Positions 1 to 6,517 of a stretch of 16,421 nt of DNA are shown piece by piece; within the stretch, counting starts at the first letter, position 1; each line of letters opens with the position of its first letter. The notes under the pieces were generated by a model, which ran no database searches, was not told the DNA's origin, and was given only the letters and a program-made list of their open reading frames with translations. This DNA is from Alistipes sp. (GTDB taxonomy: Bacteria > Bacteroidota > Bacteroidia > Bacteroidales > Rikenellaceae). The translations under genes were made by a program, and so were the position numbers. Location: assembly GCA_009774895.1 (NCBI GenBank), contig VSOO01000015.1, positions 1 through 16,421 on the forward strand. The letters run 5' to 3'.

Positions 1-45
1 CTTCCCATAGTGTTTTTATCTTATGTTTTATTCGATTCTGTTCCG

Positions 46-53
46 CAAAATTA
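46..53 (-). promoter_or_regulatory. possible -7 box for a leftward gene off the left edge
   Basis: Read leftward, this is TAATTTTG, which fits the Bacteroidota -7 consensus TAnnTTTG. It lies in an AT-rich stretch (about 11-70) that contrasts with the GC-rich surroundings. A leftward ATG at 8-6 could be the start of a gene running off the window. No TTTG is found at the usual -33 distance, so this is only a weak promoter candidate, and just over two codons of the putative gene are visible. Confidence 0.25.
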
Positions 54-84
54 TAAAATTATTCATAACCGCGGTGCGCCGCAG

Positions 85-96
85 GCAAATATTTGC
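85..96. repeat. perfect 12-bp palindrome GCAAATATTTGC
   Basis: This is a perfect self-complementary 12-mer in an otherwise GC-rich stretch. It lies 32 bases upstream of the possible leftward -7 box at 46-53, so it could be an operator for a gene to the left. That role is inference only. It also sits inside a longer imperfect inverted repeat, with arms GCCGCA at 78-83 and TGCGGC at 94-99. The remainder of 97-202 is GC-rich, with a further inverted repeat (148-155 with 171-178) and no recognisable gene. Confidence 0.3.
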
Positions 97-202
97 GGCC
101 TTTCGCCCGACGGGAGCACGCTCCGGCCCGCAACCCCGCCCGGCACGGTCGCGGCGGCGTGCGCAGCCGTGCCGCGACGGCGGCGCCACGAACACCCGCA
201 TG

Positions 203-239
203 AAAAAACGGACGGAAACCGCATGGTTTCCGTCCGTTT
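203..239 (-). terminator. Rho-independent terminator after the M64 peptidase gene
   Basis: A perfect 15-bp inverted repeat (206-220 with 225-239) has a 4-base loop. Read leftward it ends in a run of six Ts (positions 208-203). It begins 20 bases after the stop codon of the peptidase gene. This is the classical intrinsic-terminator layout and marks the end of a monocistronic leftward transcript. Confidence 0.9.
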
Positions 240-259
240 CGGTAGATCCGTCCGCGCAG

Positions 260-1918
260 TTACTCCGCGGGGACGGGGGTCGTGCGGATGACGGGCGCGT
301 GGAGCGGCACGAAGTGCTCGGGAACGCGCGTCGCGATGCGCGGTGCGGCGGCAGCCTTTGCCTGAGCCGCGAGGTCGTATTTCACGAACTCCTCGTAGTC
401 GTATTTCCACTCGTCGCCATAGGCCAGCTTGTGGATGCGGTAATAGATCGCCTCGCGCGAGGGGGCGTTGAATCCGCCCACGTTGTGCACCATGATGCTC
501 TCCTCCGTCGGACGCCATACGCCGCGGAAGTAGGTGTTGCCGCCCTCGAAGACGCCGAGCCCCTGATCCTTGTAGCGGCTGTCGCTGAGGAACGTGCTCC
601 ACTTCACCTCGGCGGGATCGCTGGTCAGATCGACGTTCTTGAACCAGCCGAGCTCCGATACGGTATTCACCTGGTTGATAGCGTCGTTGGTGATGGCACC
701 CATGGATTCGTAGAAGTACTCGTCGGCCAGCTTGGCGAATCCGTGACCGCCCGCCTCGTGCGTGAGCAGCTGGCGGAACATGTCCGCATCGGTGCCGAGC
801 GGGAAGTAGGCGATGGACAGACCGCAGCCGTAGTCCTTCTTGCTCGACGGCAGGTTCATGTAGCAGGTGCCTGCATAGTGCGCACGGTTCATCATGACGA
901 TAATAAGCGTGTTTTCGAGTTCGAACGAACCGATGCCCTTGACCTTGCGGGCATACGTGACACACCGACCGTCGTTACCGCCTACGAGCGTGCCTTCGCC
1001 GAAGAAACCGTCGAATGCCGTATCCGCATTCTCCGAATACTCCTCGTGTTTCGAAACGGCGATGACCGCATAGATATTGAACATGTCGCGGAAAGATGCG
1101 TAGGGCTCTTCCGAGAAGAACGCATCGACCGCATCGTTCATGACCTTCTCGTAGGTGCCGTCCTCGATCATGCGGTCGGAGAACGCGTCGCCCATCAGGA
1201 CGATGTTGATGCCCTTGCCCTCGGTGGCTTTCTGAAGCTCGATCACCTCGCCGTCGCGGCTGAAGTCGGTCGAGGTGTATACTTCGCCCTGCACGACCGT
1301 AATAACCTGACGGACACGGTTGTCTGTGGCGATGATGGTACCCGTGCGGACCTCCAGGCCCTCCTCGATCGGAAGAATGCGATAGCGGAACGTCGTTACG
1401 CTGTGGCCGTTTTCATTCTTGTCGCCGGGGGTGCTGTCGATCAGTTCGATCCAGTCGCGGCAGTCGCGCGAAGGGGCGCACTCGTACTCGACGCTGGCCG
1501 TAATCGTGAACTCGATCTCATCGCCTTCGGTCGCAACCTGGAAGTTGTCGGGCGTGGCGACCAGGGTCTCCATGCAGGCCTGCGTCACGGTGATCTCCTC
1601 TTTCGCCTCTCCGGCGGTGAGCGTGATCACGGCCGTGCGGACCTCCCGCGTCTGGTTGGGGCTGACACCGATGTTCAGCGACGCGTTGCCGCGCGTTCCG
1701 CTCTTGGGGTTGATCGAGCACCAGGTATCTTCTGCCGATACGGTGGCCTCCCAATCCTCGTGGGCCGTGAAGCGTACCGTGGCCGAACCGGAGGTGTAGC
1801 CCAGTTCAATGGTCCGCTGCGATGCGTCGATGGTGATGCCGGAGCCGGCAGGGCCGTCTTCCTTGTCGCAACCAACAAGCAGCGAGCAGAAAGCGAACAA
1901 AACGAATAGTTTTTTCAT
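260..1918 (-). CDS. surface lipoprotein, M64 (IgA-peptidase-like) metallopeptidase with BACON domains
   Basis: Encodes 552 residues. The first 17 form a lipoprotein signal peptide ending in the lipobox LVGC (Cys17). The next residues, DKED, are acidic, as in Bacteroidota lipoproteins exported to the cell surface. Residues about 27-113 and 117-211 look like two BACON-type beta-sandwich domains (W-C near the middle of the first, ITVTQ and ITVVQ at the ends), which are thought to bind glycans or mucin. From about 226 to 515 the sequence matches peptidase family M64, with the metal motif HEAGGH at 387-392 followed by LADEY at 397-401. Family M64 includes an IgA-cleaving enzyme, but the substrate here is unknown. 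The ATG at 1918 was chosen because the signal peptide starts there and a promoter lies just upstream; the reading frame stays open much further upstream only by chance. Monocistronic, with its own promoter and terminator. The zinc motif has one more residue than the usual HExxH (see findings). Confidence 0.88.
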   Translation of the reverse strand: MKKLFVLFAFCSLLVGCDKEDGPAGSGITIDASQRTIELGYTSGSATVRFTAHEDWEATVSAEDTWCSINPKSGTRGNASLNIGVSPNQTREVRTAVITLTAGEAKEEITVTQACMETLVATPDNFQVATEGDEIEFTITASVEYECAPSRDCRDWIELIDSTPGDKNENGHSVTTFRYRILPIEEGLEVRTGTIIATDNRVRQVITVVQGEVYTSTDFSRDGEVIELQKATEGKGINIVLMGDAFSDRMIEDGTYEKVMNDAVDAFFSEEPYASFRDMFNIYAVIAVSKHEEYSENADTAFDGFFGEGTLVGGNDGRCVTYARKVKGIGSFELENTLIIVMMNRAHYAGTCYMNLPSSKKDYGCGLSIAYFPLGTDADMFRQLLTHEAGGHGFAKLADEYFYESMGAITNDAINQVNTVSELGWFKNVDLTSDPAEVKWSTFLSDSRYKDQGLGVFEGGNTYFRGVWRPTEESIMVHNVGGFNAPSREAIYYRIHKLAYGDEWKYDYEEFVKYDLAAQAKAAAAPRIATRVPEHFVPLHAPVIRTTPVPAE

Positions 1919-1950
1919 AGTGAGTTGATAGGTTCTTTGTTTCAAGTTAG

Positions 1951-1982
1951 CAAATATATTCCCTTTCGGGCGTATTTCCAAA
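1951..1982 (-). promoter_or_regulatory. Bacteroidota promoter of the M64 peptidase gene
   Basis: Read leftward, TTTG (1982-1979) is followed by 20 bases and then TATATTTG (1958-1951), matching the -33/-7 consensus TTTG and TAnnTTTG. A second TTTG lies directly upstream (1986-1983). The predicted transcription start is near 1947, giving a leader of about 28 bases before the ATG at 1918. Confidence 0.75.
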
Positions 1983-1986
1983 CAAA

Positions 1987-2255
1987 CGACCGGAAAAATC
2001 GCACTTCGGAACCGCGGGGAATACCGCGCCGCTTCGCGGATCGCACCATGCCCCACGCGCGGCTTTTCGGAATACTCGGCACCGGCGCTCCTGCCGCACG
2101 GCGCACGGCGCACGGCACCGGCACACGCCGCGCACGAATCATCCGTCCGCCGCAAGGTCGGTCCCATCCGGTGAAACCAACGTTCTTCACGCACCGTTTC
2201 GTATGTTTCGCAATGCGCTGCGGATGCTTCTCCCCGTCTGCCCGAAGGAACACCG
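1987..2255. other. intergenic stretch between divergent promoters, no gene seen
   Basis: These 269 bases separate the promoter of the leftward peptidase gene from the repeat array before the glycosyltransferase gene. Frames are open on both strands, but the translations are rich in Arg, Pro and Ala without any family signature, so no coding sequence is supported. The only visible structure is a tandem triplication of the 7-mer GCACGGC at 2096-2116. The divergent region as a whole runs from 1919 to 2547. Confidence 0.5.
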
Positions 2256-2276
2256 CCTCGACAAAATCGAACTTCG

Positions 2277-2308
2277 TTTGCTTCTGCACCCGACTTTTCG
2301 TATCTTTG
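2277..2308 (+). promoter_or_regulatory. promoter-like pair in the diverged upstream repeat copy
   Basis: TTTG at 2277-2280 is followed by 20 bases and TATCTTTG at 2301-2308, a full match to TTTG and TAnnTTTG with normal spacing. It reads towards the glycosyltransferase gene. If used, it would produce a leader of about 236 bases running through the 72-bp repeats. This is the best -33/-7 pair of the array, although it lies furthest from the gene. Confidence 0.5.
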
Positions 2309-2493
2309 GCTGCGCCTTGGATACTCCCGCTCGGCAAAATGCAAGCAGGCTTGCTTTTGCCCTCGCTTATTCGTACTTTGGCTCCGCCTTAGATACTCCC
2401 GCTCGGCAAAATGCAAGCAAGCTTGCTTTTGCCCTCGCTTATTCGTACTTTGGCTGCGCCTTAGATACTCCCGCTCGGCAAAATGCAAGCAAG

Positions 2494-2525
2494 CTTGCTT
2501 TTGCCCTCGCTTATTCGTACCTTTG
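2494..2525 (+). promoter_or_regulatory. proximal promoter of the glycosyltransferase gene
   Basis: TACCTTTG at 2518-2525 fits the -7 consensus. The corresponding -33 position holds CTTG (2494-2497) at 20-base spacing, one base off TTTG. The predicted start is near 2529, giving a leader of about 19 bases before the ATG at 2548. The same TACCTTTG box precedes nadE, nifJ and the M16 gene in this window. Confidence 0.65.
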
Positions 2526-2547
2526 TCCTACACGAAAACTTCCGACG

Positions 2548-3270
2548 ATGCGCAAACTGATCATCATCCCCACCTACAACGAACGCGAAAACATCGAGGC
2601 CATGATCGACCGGGTGCTCGGTCTGCCGGGCGGCTACGAACTGCTCGTGATCGACGACGGATCGCCCGACGGCACGGCGGAGCTGGTGCGCGCACGCGTC
2701 GCCGCGGCCCAGGGCCGTCTGCACCTGCTGGAGCGCAGCGGCAAGCAGGGACTGGGCACGGCCTACCTCACGGGCTTCCGGCATGCGCTGGAGCAGGGCT
2801 ACGACCTGGTATATGAAATGGATTGCGACTTCTCGCACGACCCCGACGACCTGGAACGCCTGACCGCCGCCGTAGCGGCGGGCGCCGACGTAGCCGTAGG
2901 TTCGCGTTACGTGCGCGGCGGCCGCGTGGTGAACTGGCCACTCTCGCGGCTGCTGATCTCCTACGGCGCCTCGCTCTACGTGCGTGCCGCGACTTTCCTG
3001 CCCGTGCACGACGCCACGGCGGGTTTCGTGTGCTACACGCGGCGGGCGCTCGAACGCATCGACCTCGACGGCGTGCGGATGAAGGGCTACGGCTTCCAGA
3101 TCGAGATGAAATATACCGCCTGGCGGCTCGGACTGCGCCTGCGCGAGGTACCCATCGTCTTCACCGAACGACGTCTCGGCACCTCGAAGATGAGCGGCGG
3201 CATCTTCGGCGAAGCGCTCCTCGGCGTATTGCGGCTGCCTTTCCGCCGCTACCGCCCGCGCAAAAAATAA
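2548..3270 (+). CDS. polyprenyl-phosphate mannose synthase-like family 2 glycosyltransferase
   Basis: Encodes 240 residues, the usual length of the short Dpm1-type enzymes without membrane segments. Such enzymes transfer mannose (or another hexose) from a nucleotide sugar to a polyprenyl phosphate on the cytoplasmic face of the membrane, providing a lipid-linked sugar donor for envelope glycosylation. Visible signatures: IIIPTYNERENI at the N-terminus, VIDDGSPDGT near residues 34-43, the metal-binding MDCDFSHDP around 91-99, and near the C-terminus FTERRLGTSKMSGG, typical of the Dpm1 group. The ATG at 2548 was chosen because the -7 box lies 22 bases upstream and the protein begins directly with the first beta strand; the frame upstream is only repeat DNA. 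It appears monocistronic and converges on the rnf operon. The sugar specificity cannot be told from sequence. Confidence 0.87.
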   Translation: MRKLIIIPTYNERENIEAMIDRVLGLPGGYELLVIDDGSPDGTAELVRARVAAAQGRLHLLERSGKQGLGTAYLTGFRHALEQGYDLVYEMDCDFSHDPDDLERLTAAVAAGADVAVGSRYVRGGRVVNWPLSRLLISYGASLYVRAATFLPVHDATAGFVCYTRRALERIDLDGVRMKGYGFQIEMKYTAWRLGLRLREVPIVFTERRLGTSKMSGGIFGEALLGVLRLPFRRYRPRKK

Positions 3271-3275
3271 CGCGG

Positions 3276-3296
3276 CCGGATGCGGTCCCGCACCGG
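3276..3296 (+). terminator. GC-rich hairpin after the glycosyltransferase gene
   Basis: CCGG-A-TGCGG (3276-3285) pairs with CCGCA-CCGG (3288-3296): nine base pairs with one bulged A and a 2-base gap at the tip. It starts 5 bases after the stop codon. It lacks a T run, so intrinsic termination is uncertain. It lies in the convergent region between this gene and rnfA. Confidence 0.35.
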
Positions 3297-3343
3297 CACC
3301 CCGCAGGGGCGGCTGTGGATCCGCACCCGGTCATAGCGATTTC

Positions 3344-3360
3344 GCCGTCTGTGCGACGGC
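3344..3360 (-). terminator. possible hairpin terminator at the end of the rnf operon
   Basis: GCCGTC (3344-3349) pairs with GACGGC (3355-3360) across a 5-base loop, and can be extended by TTT/AAA with a bulge. It lies 28 bases after the rnfA stop in the direction of transcription. There is no T run on the leftward strand, so the assignment as a terminator is tentative. Confidence 0.3.
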
Positions 3361-3388
3361 AAAGCCCCCGGAGCGCAGCAGGCTGGGG

Positions 3389-3967
3389 TCAGACGAGGCC
3401 CGAGAACCCCATGAAAGCCATTGCCAGAATGCCCGCCGTAACGAGGGCGATCGGAACGCCGCGGAATGCCGCGGGCACCTCCTCGAAGTCGAGCCGCTCG
3501 CGGATTCCCGCGAACAGCACCAGCGCCAGAGCGAACCCGAGGGCCGAGGAGACCGAGTACACCACGCCCTGCAACAGGCTGAATTCCTTCTGGATCATGA
3601 GGATCGCCACACCCAGCACGGCACAGTTGGTCGTAATCAGGGGCAGGAAGATGCCCAATGCCTGGTAGAGTGCGGGCGACACCTTCTTCAGGATGATCTC
3701 CACCATCTGCACGAGCGCCGCGATGACCAGAATGAAGACGATCGTCTGCATGTACTCGATGCCGAACGGCACGAGCAGGTAGGTCTGGAGCAGCCACGCC
3801 ACGACCGAAGCGATGGCCATGACGAAGGTCACGGCCGCACCCATGCCGAGCGAGGTCTCCACCTTCGACGACACGCCCAGGAACGGGCAGATGCCGAGGA
3901 ACTGCGCCAGCACGACGTTATTGACGAAGACGGCGCCGATGACGATTGCGAAATAGGAAAGCTCCAT
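3389..3967 (-). CDS. rnfA: Rnf complex membrane subunit RnfA
   Basis: Encodes 192 residues, the standard RnfA length, with about six hydrophobic membrane segments. RnfA and its homologue RnfE form an inverted pair in the membrane that, in structures of Rnf and the related Na+-NQR, holds an iron-sulfur centre through conserved cysteines; here these are Cys27 in LGICPFLG and Cys115 in TTNCAVLG. The subunit forms part of the path that carries electrons across the membrane and couples them to ion movement. It is the last gene of the operon, starting 2 bases after the rnfE stop. RnfA and RnfE are similar to each other; the ICPFLGVS segment and the gene order support RnfA here. Confidence 0.95.
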   Translation of the reverse strand: MELSYFAIVIGAVFVNNVVLAQFLGICPFLGVSSKVETSLGMGAAVTFVMAIASVVAWLLQTYLLVPFGIEYMQTIVFILVIAALVQMVEIILKKVSPALYQALGIFLPLITTNCAVLGVAILMIQKEFSLLQGVVYSVSSALGFALALVLFAGIRERLDFEEVPAAFRGVPIALVTAGILAMAFMGFSGLV

Positions 3968-3969
3968 AA

Positions 3970-4557
3970 CTATTTGCCGACGATTTTATTGAACAACACC
4001 ATAAGGTAGCCCAGCACGAAGAAGGCGCCCGGCGCCAGCACGAAAGCCAGGGGCATGCGGTCGCCGATGCCGAGCGACATGCCGAACACGGCGCCGCTGC
4101 CGAGCACCTCGCGCACGATGCCCACCGCCGTGAGCGCCGCCGTGAAGCCCAGCCCCACGCCCACGCCGTCGAGCGCCGAGTCGAGGGGTCCGTTTTTCGA
4201 GGCGAACGCCTCGGCGCGGCCCAGGATGATGCAGTTCACCACGATCAGCGGAATGAACACGCCCAGCGCCTCGTAGAGCGCCGGCACGTAGGCCTGCATC
4301 AGCATCTGGATCACCGTGACGAACGAAGCGATCACCACGATGAACGCCGGAATGCGGACTTTGTCCGGAATGACGTTCTTGATGAGCGAAATCACCACGT
4401 TCGAGAGAATCAGCACGGCCATCGTGGCCAGGCCCATGCCCATGCCGTTCACGGCCGAAGTGGTCGTGCCGAGCGTGGGGCACATGCCCAGCACCAGCAC
4501 GAACGTGGGGTTGTTGCGGACGATGCCGTCCAGTACGATCCGAAATTTATCCATCAT
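3970..4557 (-). CDS. rnfE: Rnf complex membrane subunit RnfE
   Basis: Encodes 195 residues (194 if the second of two adjacent ATG codons is used), with about six membrane segments. It is the partner of RnfA in the membrane core, with the paired cysteines Cys26 in GMCPTLGTT and Cys109 in [14 protein letters not shown], the latter diagnostic of RnfE/NqrD-like proteins. An AAAGAG sequence about 7 bases upstream may act as ribosome binding site. The gene begins 26 bases after the rnfG stop. The frame is open for a further 113 codons upstream, overlapping rnfG, but that part has no RnfE similarity, so the start at 4557 is preferred. Confidence 0.94.
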   Translation of the reverse strand: MMDKFRIVLDGIVRNNPTFVLVLGMCPTLGTTTSAVNGMGMGLATMAVLILSNVVISLIKNVIPDKVRIPAFIVVIASFVTVIQMLMQAYVPALYEALGVFIPLIVVNCIILGRAEAFASKNGPLDSALDGVGVGLGFTAALTAVGIVREVLGSGAVFGMSLGIGDRMPLAFVLAPGAFFVLGYLMVLFNKIVGK

Positions 4558-4583
4558 CTTGCTCTTTACGAAAGAGTCGCCCC

Positions 4584-5417
4584 TTAACGGGTTGCCTCGT
4601 TTGCTGCGGAATGATCCGCTGTGTCCTCCTCGCAGGGCGCGCTCCCCTGCCGCGGCATGCGCGGTGCCCGGCGCTTCGTCGGTCCCGACCGCTCGCACCG
4701 GGGCGTCCGCCCATGCTGCAACGTATCGGCCTGCGACGTGGCGCCCGAGGCCGCATCCGTTTCGGCCGCACCGCCGGCGGACGACGTGGACGTAGCTCCC
4801 GACGAAGCGTCGGTCCCACCGGCAGAGGTGGCCGCATCGGCCCCGTTCGCCACGACTTCGTAAGCCCTCCAGGCACGGTTCAGCGCATCGCACCACGCGC
4901 GCGACGAGATCGTCGCCGCAGTCAGCGCATCCACGTCGCCGCCGTCCTTGCGCACGGCGACCGCACCGTCCACGAGCTGCATTTCGGCGGGACGCCGCCC
5001 CTGCACACAGCGCAGCAGCACGTTATCCTCCTCGGCCATCGCGGTTCCGAGGCCCGGGGTCTCGGTCTGCTCCAGCACATTGACATTCAAAACGCGGCCA
5101 TCGGGTCCGAACCCCGTCATCATGCGGATCACGCCGCCGAATCCGCGGCGCGTCTCCGACTTCACGGCATAGCCCGCGATGCGGCCCTCGCCGTCGGTCG
5201 CGGTGTAGACCGTGACGGGCAGTTCGCCGATCACGAGCTCCTGCGACACGGTGTGCTCGAAAGCCGGCAGCACCCGCTCCAGGGCTTCGACCTCCGCGGC
5301 GGCACGCGCACGCGCGATGGGCTCCTCGGTAATCAGGTGCACGGCACCCACGCCCGCCGAGGCGACGAGCGTGACGGCGAAGAGCACCGCCGTCATGTTC
5401 AAAAGCGTACTTTTCAT
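4584..5417 (-). CDS. rnfG: Rnf complex flavoprotein subunit RnfG with an extended C-terminal tail
   Basis: Encodes 277 residues. A single N-terminal membrane anchor (about 8-28) precedes an FMN_bind domain (about 60-185) on the periplasmic side. RnfG proteins carry FMN bound covalently through a threonine by the transferase ApbE. The expected site is DALTAAT at 163-169 (acceptor Thr169), preceded by the family signature ETPGLGT at 119-125. In Rnf, RnfG relays electrons between RnfD and the membrane core. The start overlaps the rnfD stop as ATGA. Unusual: about 90 residues follow the domain. Residues 190-230 are rich in Ala, Ser, Gly, Thr and Asp and contain DASSGAT (203-209) and DAASGAT (221-227), two further matches to the ApbE pattern. 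Residues 231-277 are more basic, with two cysteines, and end in an acidic stretch. RnfG is commonly nearer 180-220 residues. The frame stays open to a clear TAA, so the tail is encoded. Confidence 0.93.
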   Translation of the reverse strand: MKSTLLNMTAVLFAVTLVASAGVGAVHLITEEPIARARAAAEVEALERVLPAFEHTVSQELVIGELPVTVYTATDGEGRIAGYAVKSETRRGFGGVIRMMTGFGPDGRVLNVNVLEQTETPGLGTAMAEEDNVLLRCVQGRRPAEMQLVDGAVAVRKDGGDVDALTAATISSRAWCDALNRAWRAYEVVANGADAATSAGGTDASSGATSTSSAGGAAETDAASGATSQADTLQHGRTPRCERSGPTKRRAPRMPRQGSAPCEEDTADHSAANEATR

Positions 5418-6376
5418 CTCCGCGCCTGTTTTTTCACGCCGAAGCGTCTGGGTTTTACGTATTTGTCGATCAGCGGCACCACAGCGTTCATGATGAGGAT
5501 CGCGAACGACATGCCCTCGGGATAGGCGCCCCAGAGCCGGATGCACATGGTCAGCACGCCGATGCCCGCGGCATAGATCACGCCGCCCGCGACCGTCATG
5601 GGCGACGTGGCGTAGTCCGTGGCCATGAAGAGCGCGCCGAGCATCGCGCCGCCGGCCAGCAGGTGGAACAGCGGGAACTGCCACAGCGCGGCGCCCGACC
5701 AGCCGCGGAGCAGCGCCGTGCAGAGGGCGAAGAGCGCCATCGTGGCGAAGATCACGGCCGGCACGTGCCACGAGGCCACGCGACGCACCACAAGGTAGGC
5801 GAAGCCCGCGAGCAGCGCCAGCGCCGCCACCTCGCCCAGCGACCCGGCGACCCGCCCCACCGCAAGATCGGCGAGCGGCGCACCGGCGAAGACGGGGGCG
5901 TATTTGAACGCCGCGAGGGGCGTGGCGCCCGTGAAGGCGTCGGTTCCGAACGAGGTCATCTGCACCGGATAGGCGATCAGCAGGAACACGCGTCCCACGA
6001 GCGCCGGATTGAAGGGGTTCTTACCCAGTCCGCCGAAGCTCATCTTGGCCACGCCGATGGCCACGAGGGCTCCGATCACCACGATCCACCACGGAATGGT
6101 CACCGGAAGGTTGAATGCCAGCAGCACGCCCGTGACCGCGGCCGAAAGGTTGTTCACGGTCAGCGGCCCGCGGACCAGGAAGCGCTGGATCAGGTATTCG
6201 AACGCCACGCAACTCGTCACCGCGAGCGCCGTGACACAGAGCACTTTCGCGCCGAACACCCACACCGACACGGCCAGTGCCGGCAGCAGCGCGAGCAACA
6301 CGTCGCGCATGATCGAGCGGGTCGATTGCCGGGCCTGCACGTGAGGCGCCGGAGCCACAATCAGATTATTTGTCAT
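5414..6376 (-). CDS. rnfD: Rnf complex membrane flavoprotein subunit RnfD
   Basis: Encodes 320 residues, with about nine hydrophobic segments starting near residue 24. RnfD carries covalently bound FMN on its outward side; the ApbE-type site here is DAFTGAT at 146-152 (acceptor Thr152), within the conserved GTDAFTGATPL. The signatures GGLGKNPFNPALVGR at 115-129 and the late FxMAT/TDYATSP segment also identify the family. It acts with RnfG and the RnfA/E core in ion-coupled electron transfer. Its stop overlaps the rnfG start by four bases, suggesting translational coupling, whereas 141 non-coding bases separate it from rnfC upstream. Confidence 0.95.
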   Translation of the reverse strand: MTNNLIVAPAPHVQARQSTRSIMRDVLLALLPALAVSVWVFGAKVLCVTALAVTSCVAFEYLIQRFLVRGPLTVNNLSAAVTGVLLAFNLPVTIPWWIVVIGALVAIGVAKMSFGGLGKNPFNPALVGRVFLLIAYPVQMTSFGTDAFTGATPLAAFKYAPVFAGAPLADLAVGRVAGSLGEVAALALLAGFAYLVVRRVASWHVPAVIFATMALFALCTALLRGWSGAALWQFPLFHLLAGGAMLGALFMATDYATSPMTVAGGVIYAAGIGVLTMCIRLWGAYPEGMSFAILIMNAVVPLIDKYVKPRRFGVKKQARR

Positions 6377-6517
6377 ATTTCGTTCGTTTTAGCAGGGTCG
6401 TTCTCCGCCTCGGCACGCCTGCACCGCTATGCGGCGGCACGTCCGCCGGACGGAAACGTCGATACTTCCGTGCCGCCCCCACCGGTGCGCGACCGGCGCC
6501 CGCGGCCTGTCGCCGGG
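6377..6517. other. gap between rnfC and rnfD with an inverted repeat
   Basis: These 141 bases within the operon hold no plausible gene. The inverted repeat GGCGGCACG (6433-6441) / CGTGCCGCC (6469-6477) encloses 27 bases, which could form a stem-loop in the mRNA. No promoter box of the TAnnTTTG type was found. The stem-loop could affect mRNA processing or attenuation; that is inference. Confidence 0.45.

Larger units (their letters stand above)
2256..2525 (+). repeat. tandem 72-bp repeat array carrying promoter-like units
   Basis: Three near-identical units follow each other: 2299-2371 (73 bp), 2372-2443 and 2444-2515 (72 bp each). Units two and three differ at one base. A clearly related but diverged segment precedes them at 2256-2308, and the first bases of another unit (CGTACCTTTG) close the array at 2516-2525. 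Each unit contains ACTCCCGCTCGGCAAAATGC, then a short palindrome around AAGCTT, then CCCTCGCTTATTCGTA. The unit length is a multiple of three, so the array translates as a 24-residue repeat in open frames on both strands; this is an artefact. The unit spans a -33-like and a -7-like element, so the array looks like a multiplied promoter segment. Confidence 0.9.

Noticed and set aside
23..1909. Long rightward open frame antisense to the M64 gene
   Set aside because: The leftward frame has signal peptide, BACON-like and M64 motifs with promoter and terminator; the rightward frame has none of these.
1919..2488. Upstream extension of the M64 peptidase frame, including a 24-residue repeat
   Set aside because: The repeat arises because the 72-bp DNA unit is a multiple of three. 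A lipoprotein signal peptide starts at 1918 and a promoter lies at 1951-1982, so the upstream part is non-coding.
2256..2525. CRISPR array
   Set aside because: The units are directly adjacent 72-bp tandem copies with no unique spacers, and no cas genes are nearby.
3970..4896. N-terminally extended RnfE of 308 residues
   Set aside because: The extra 113 codons overlap rnfG and show no RnfE similarity; the conserved protein begins at the paired ATGs at 4557/4554.
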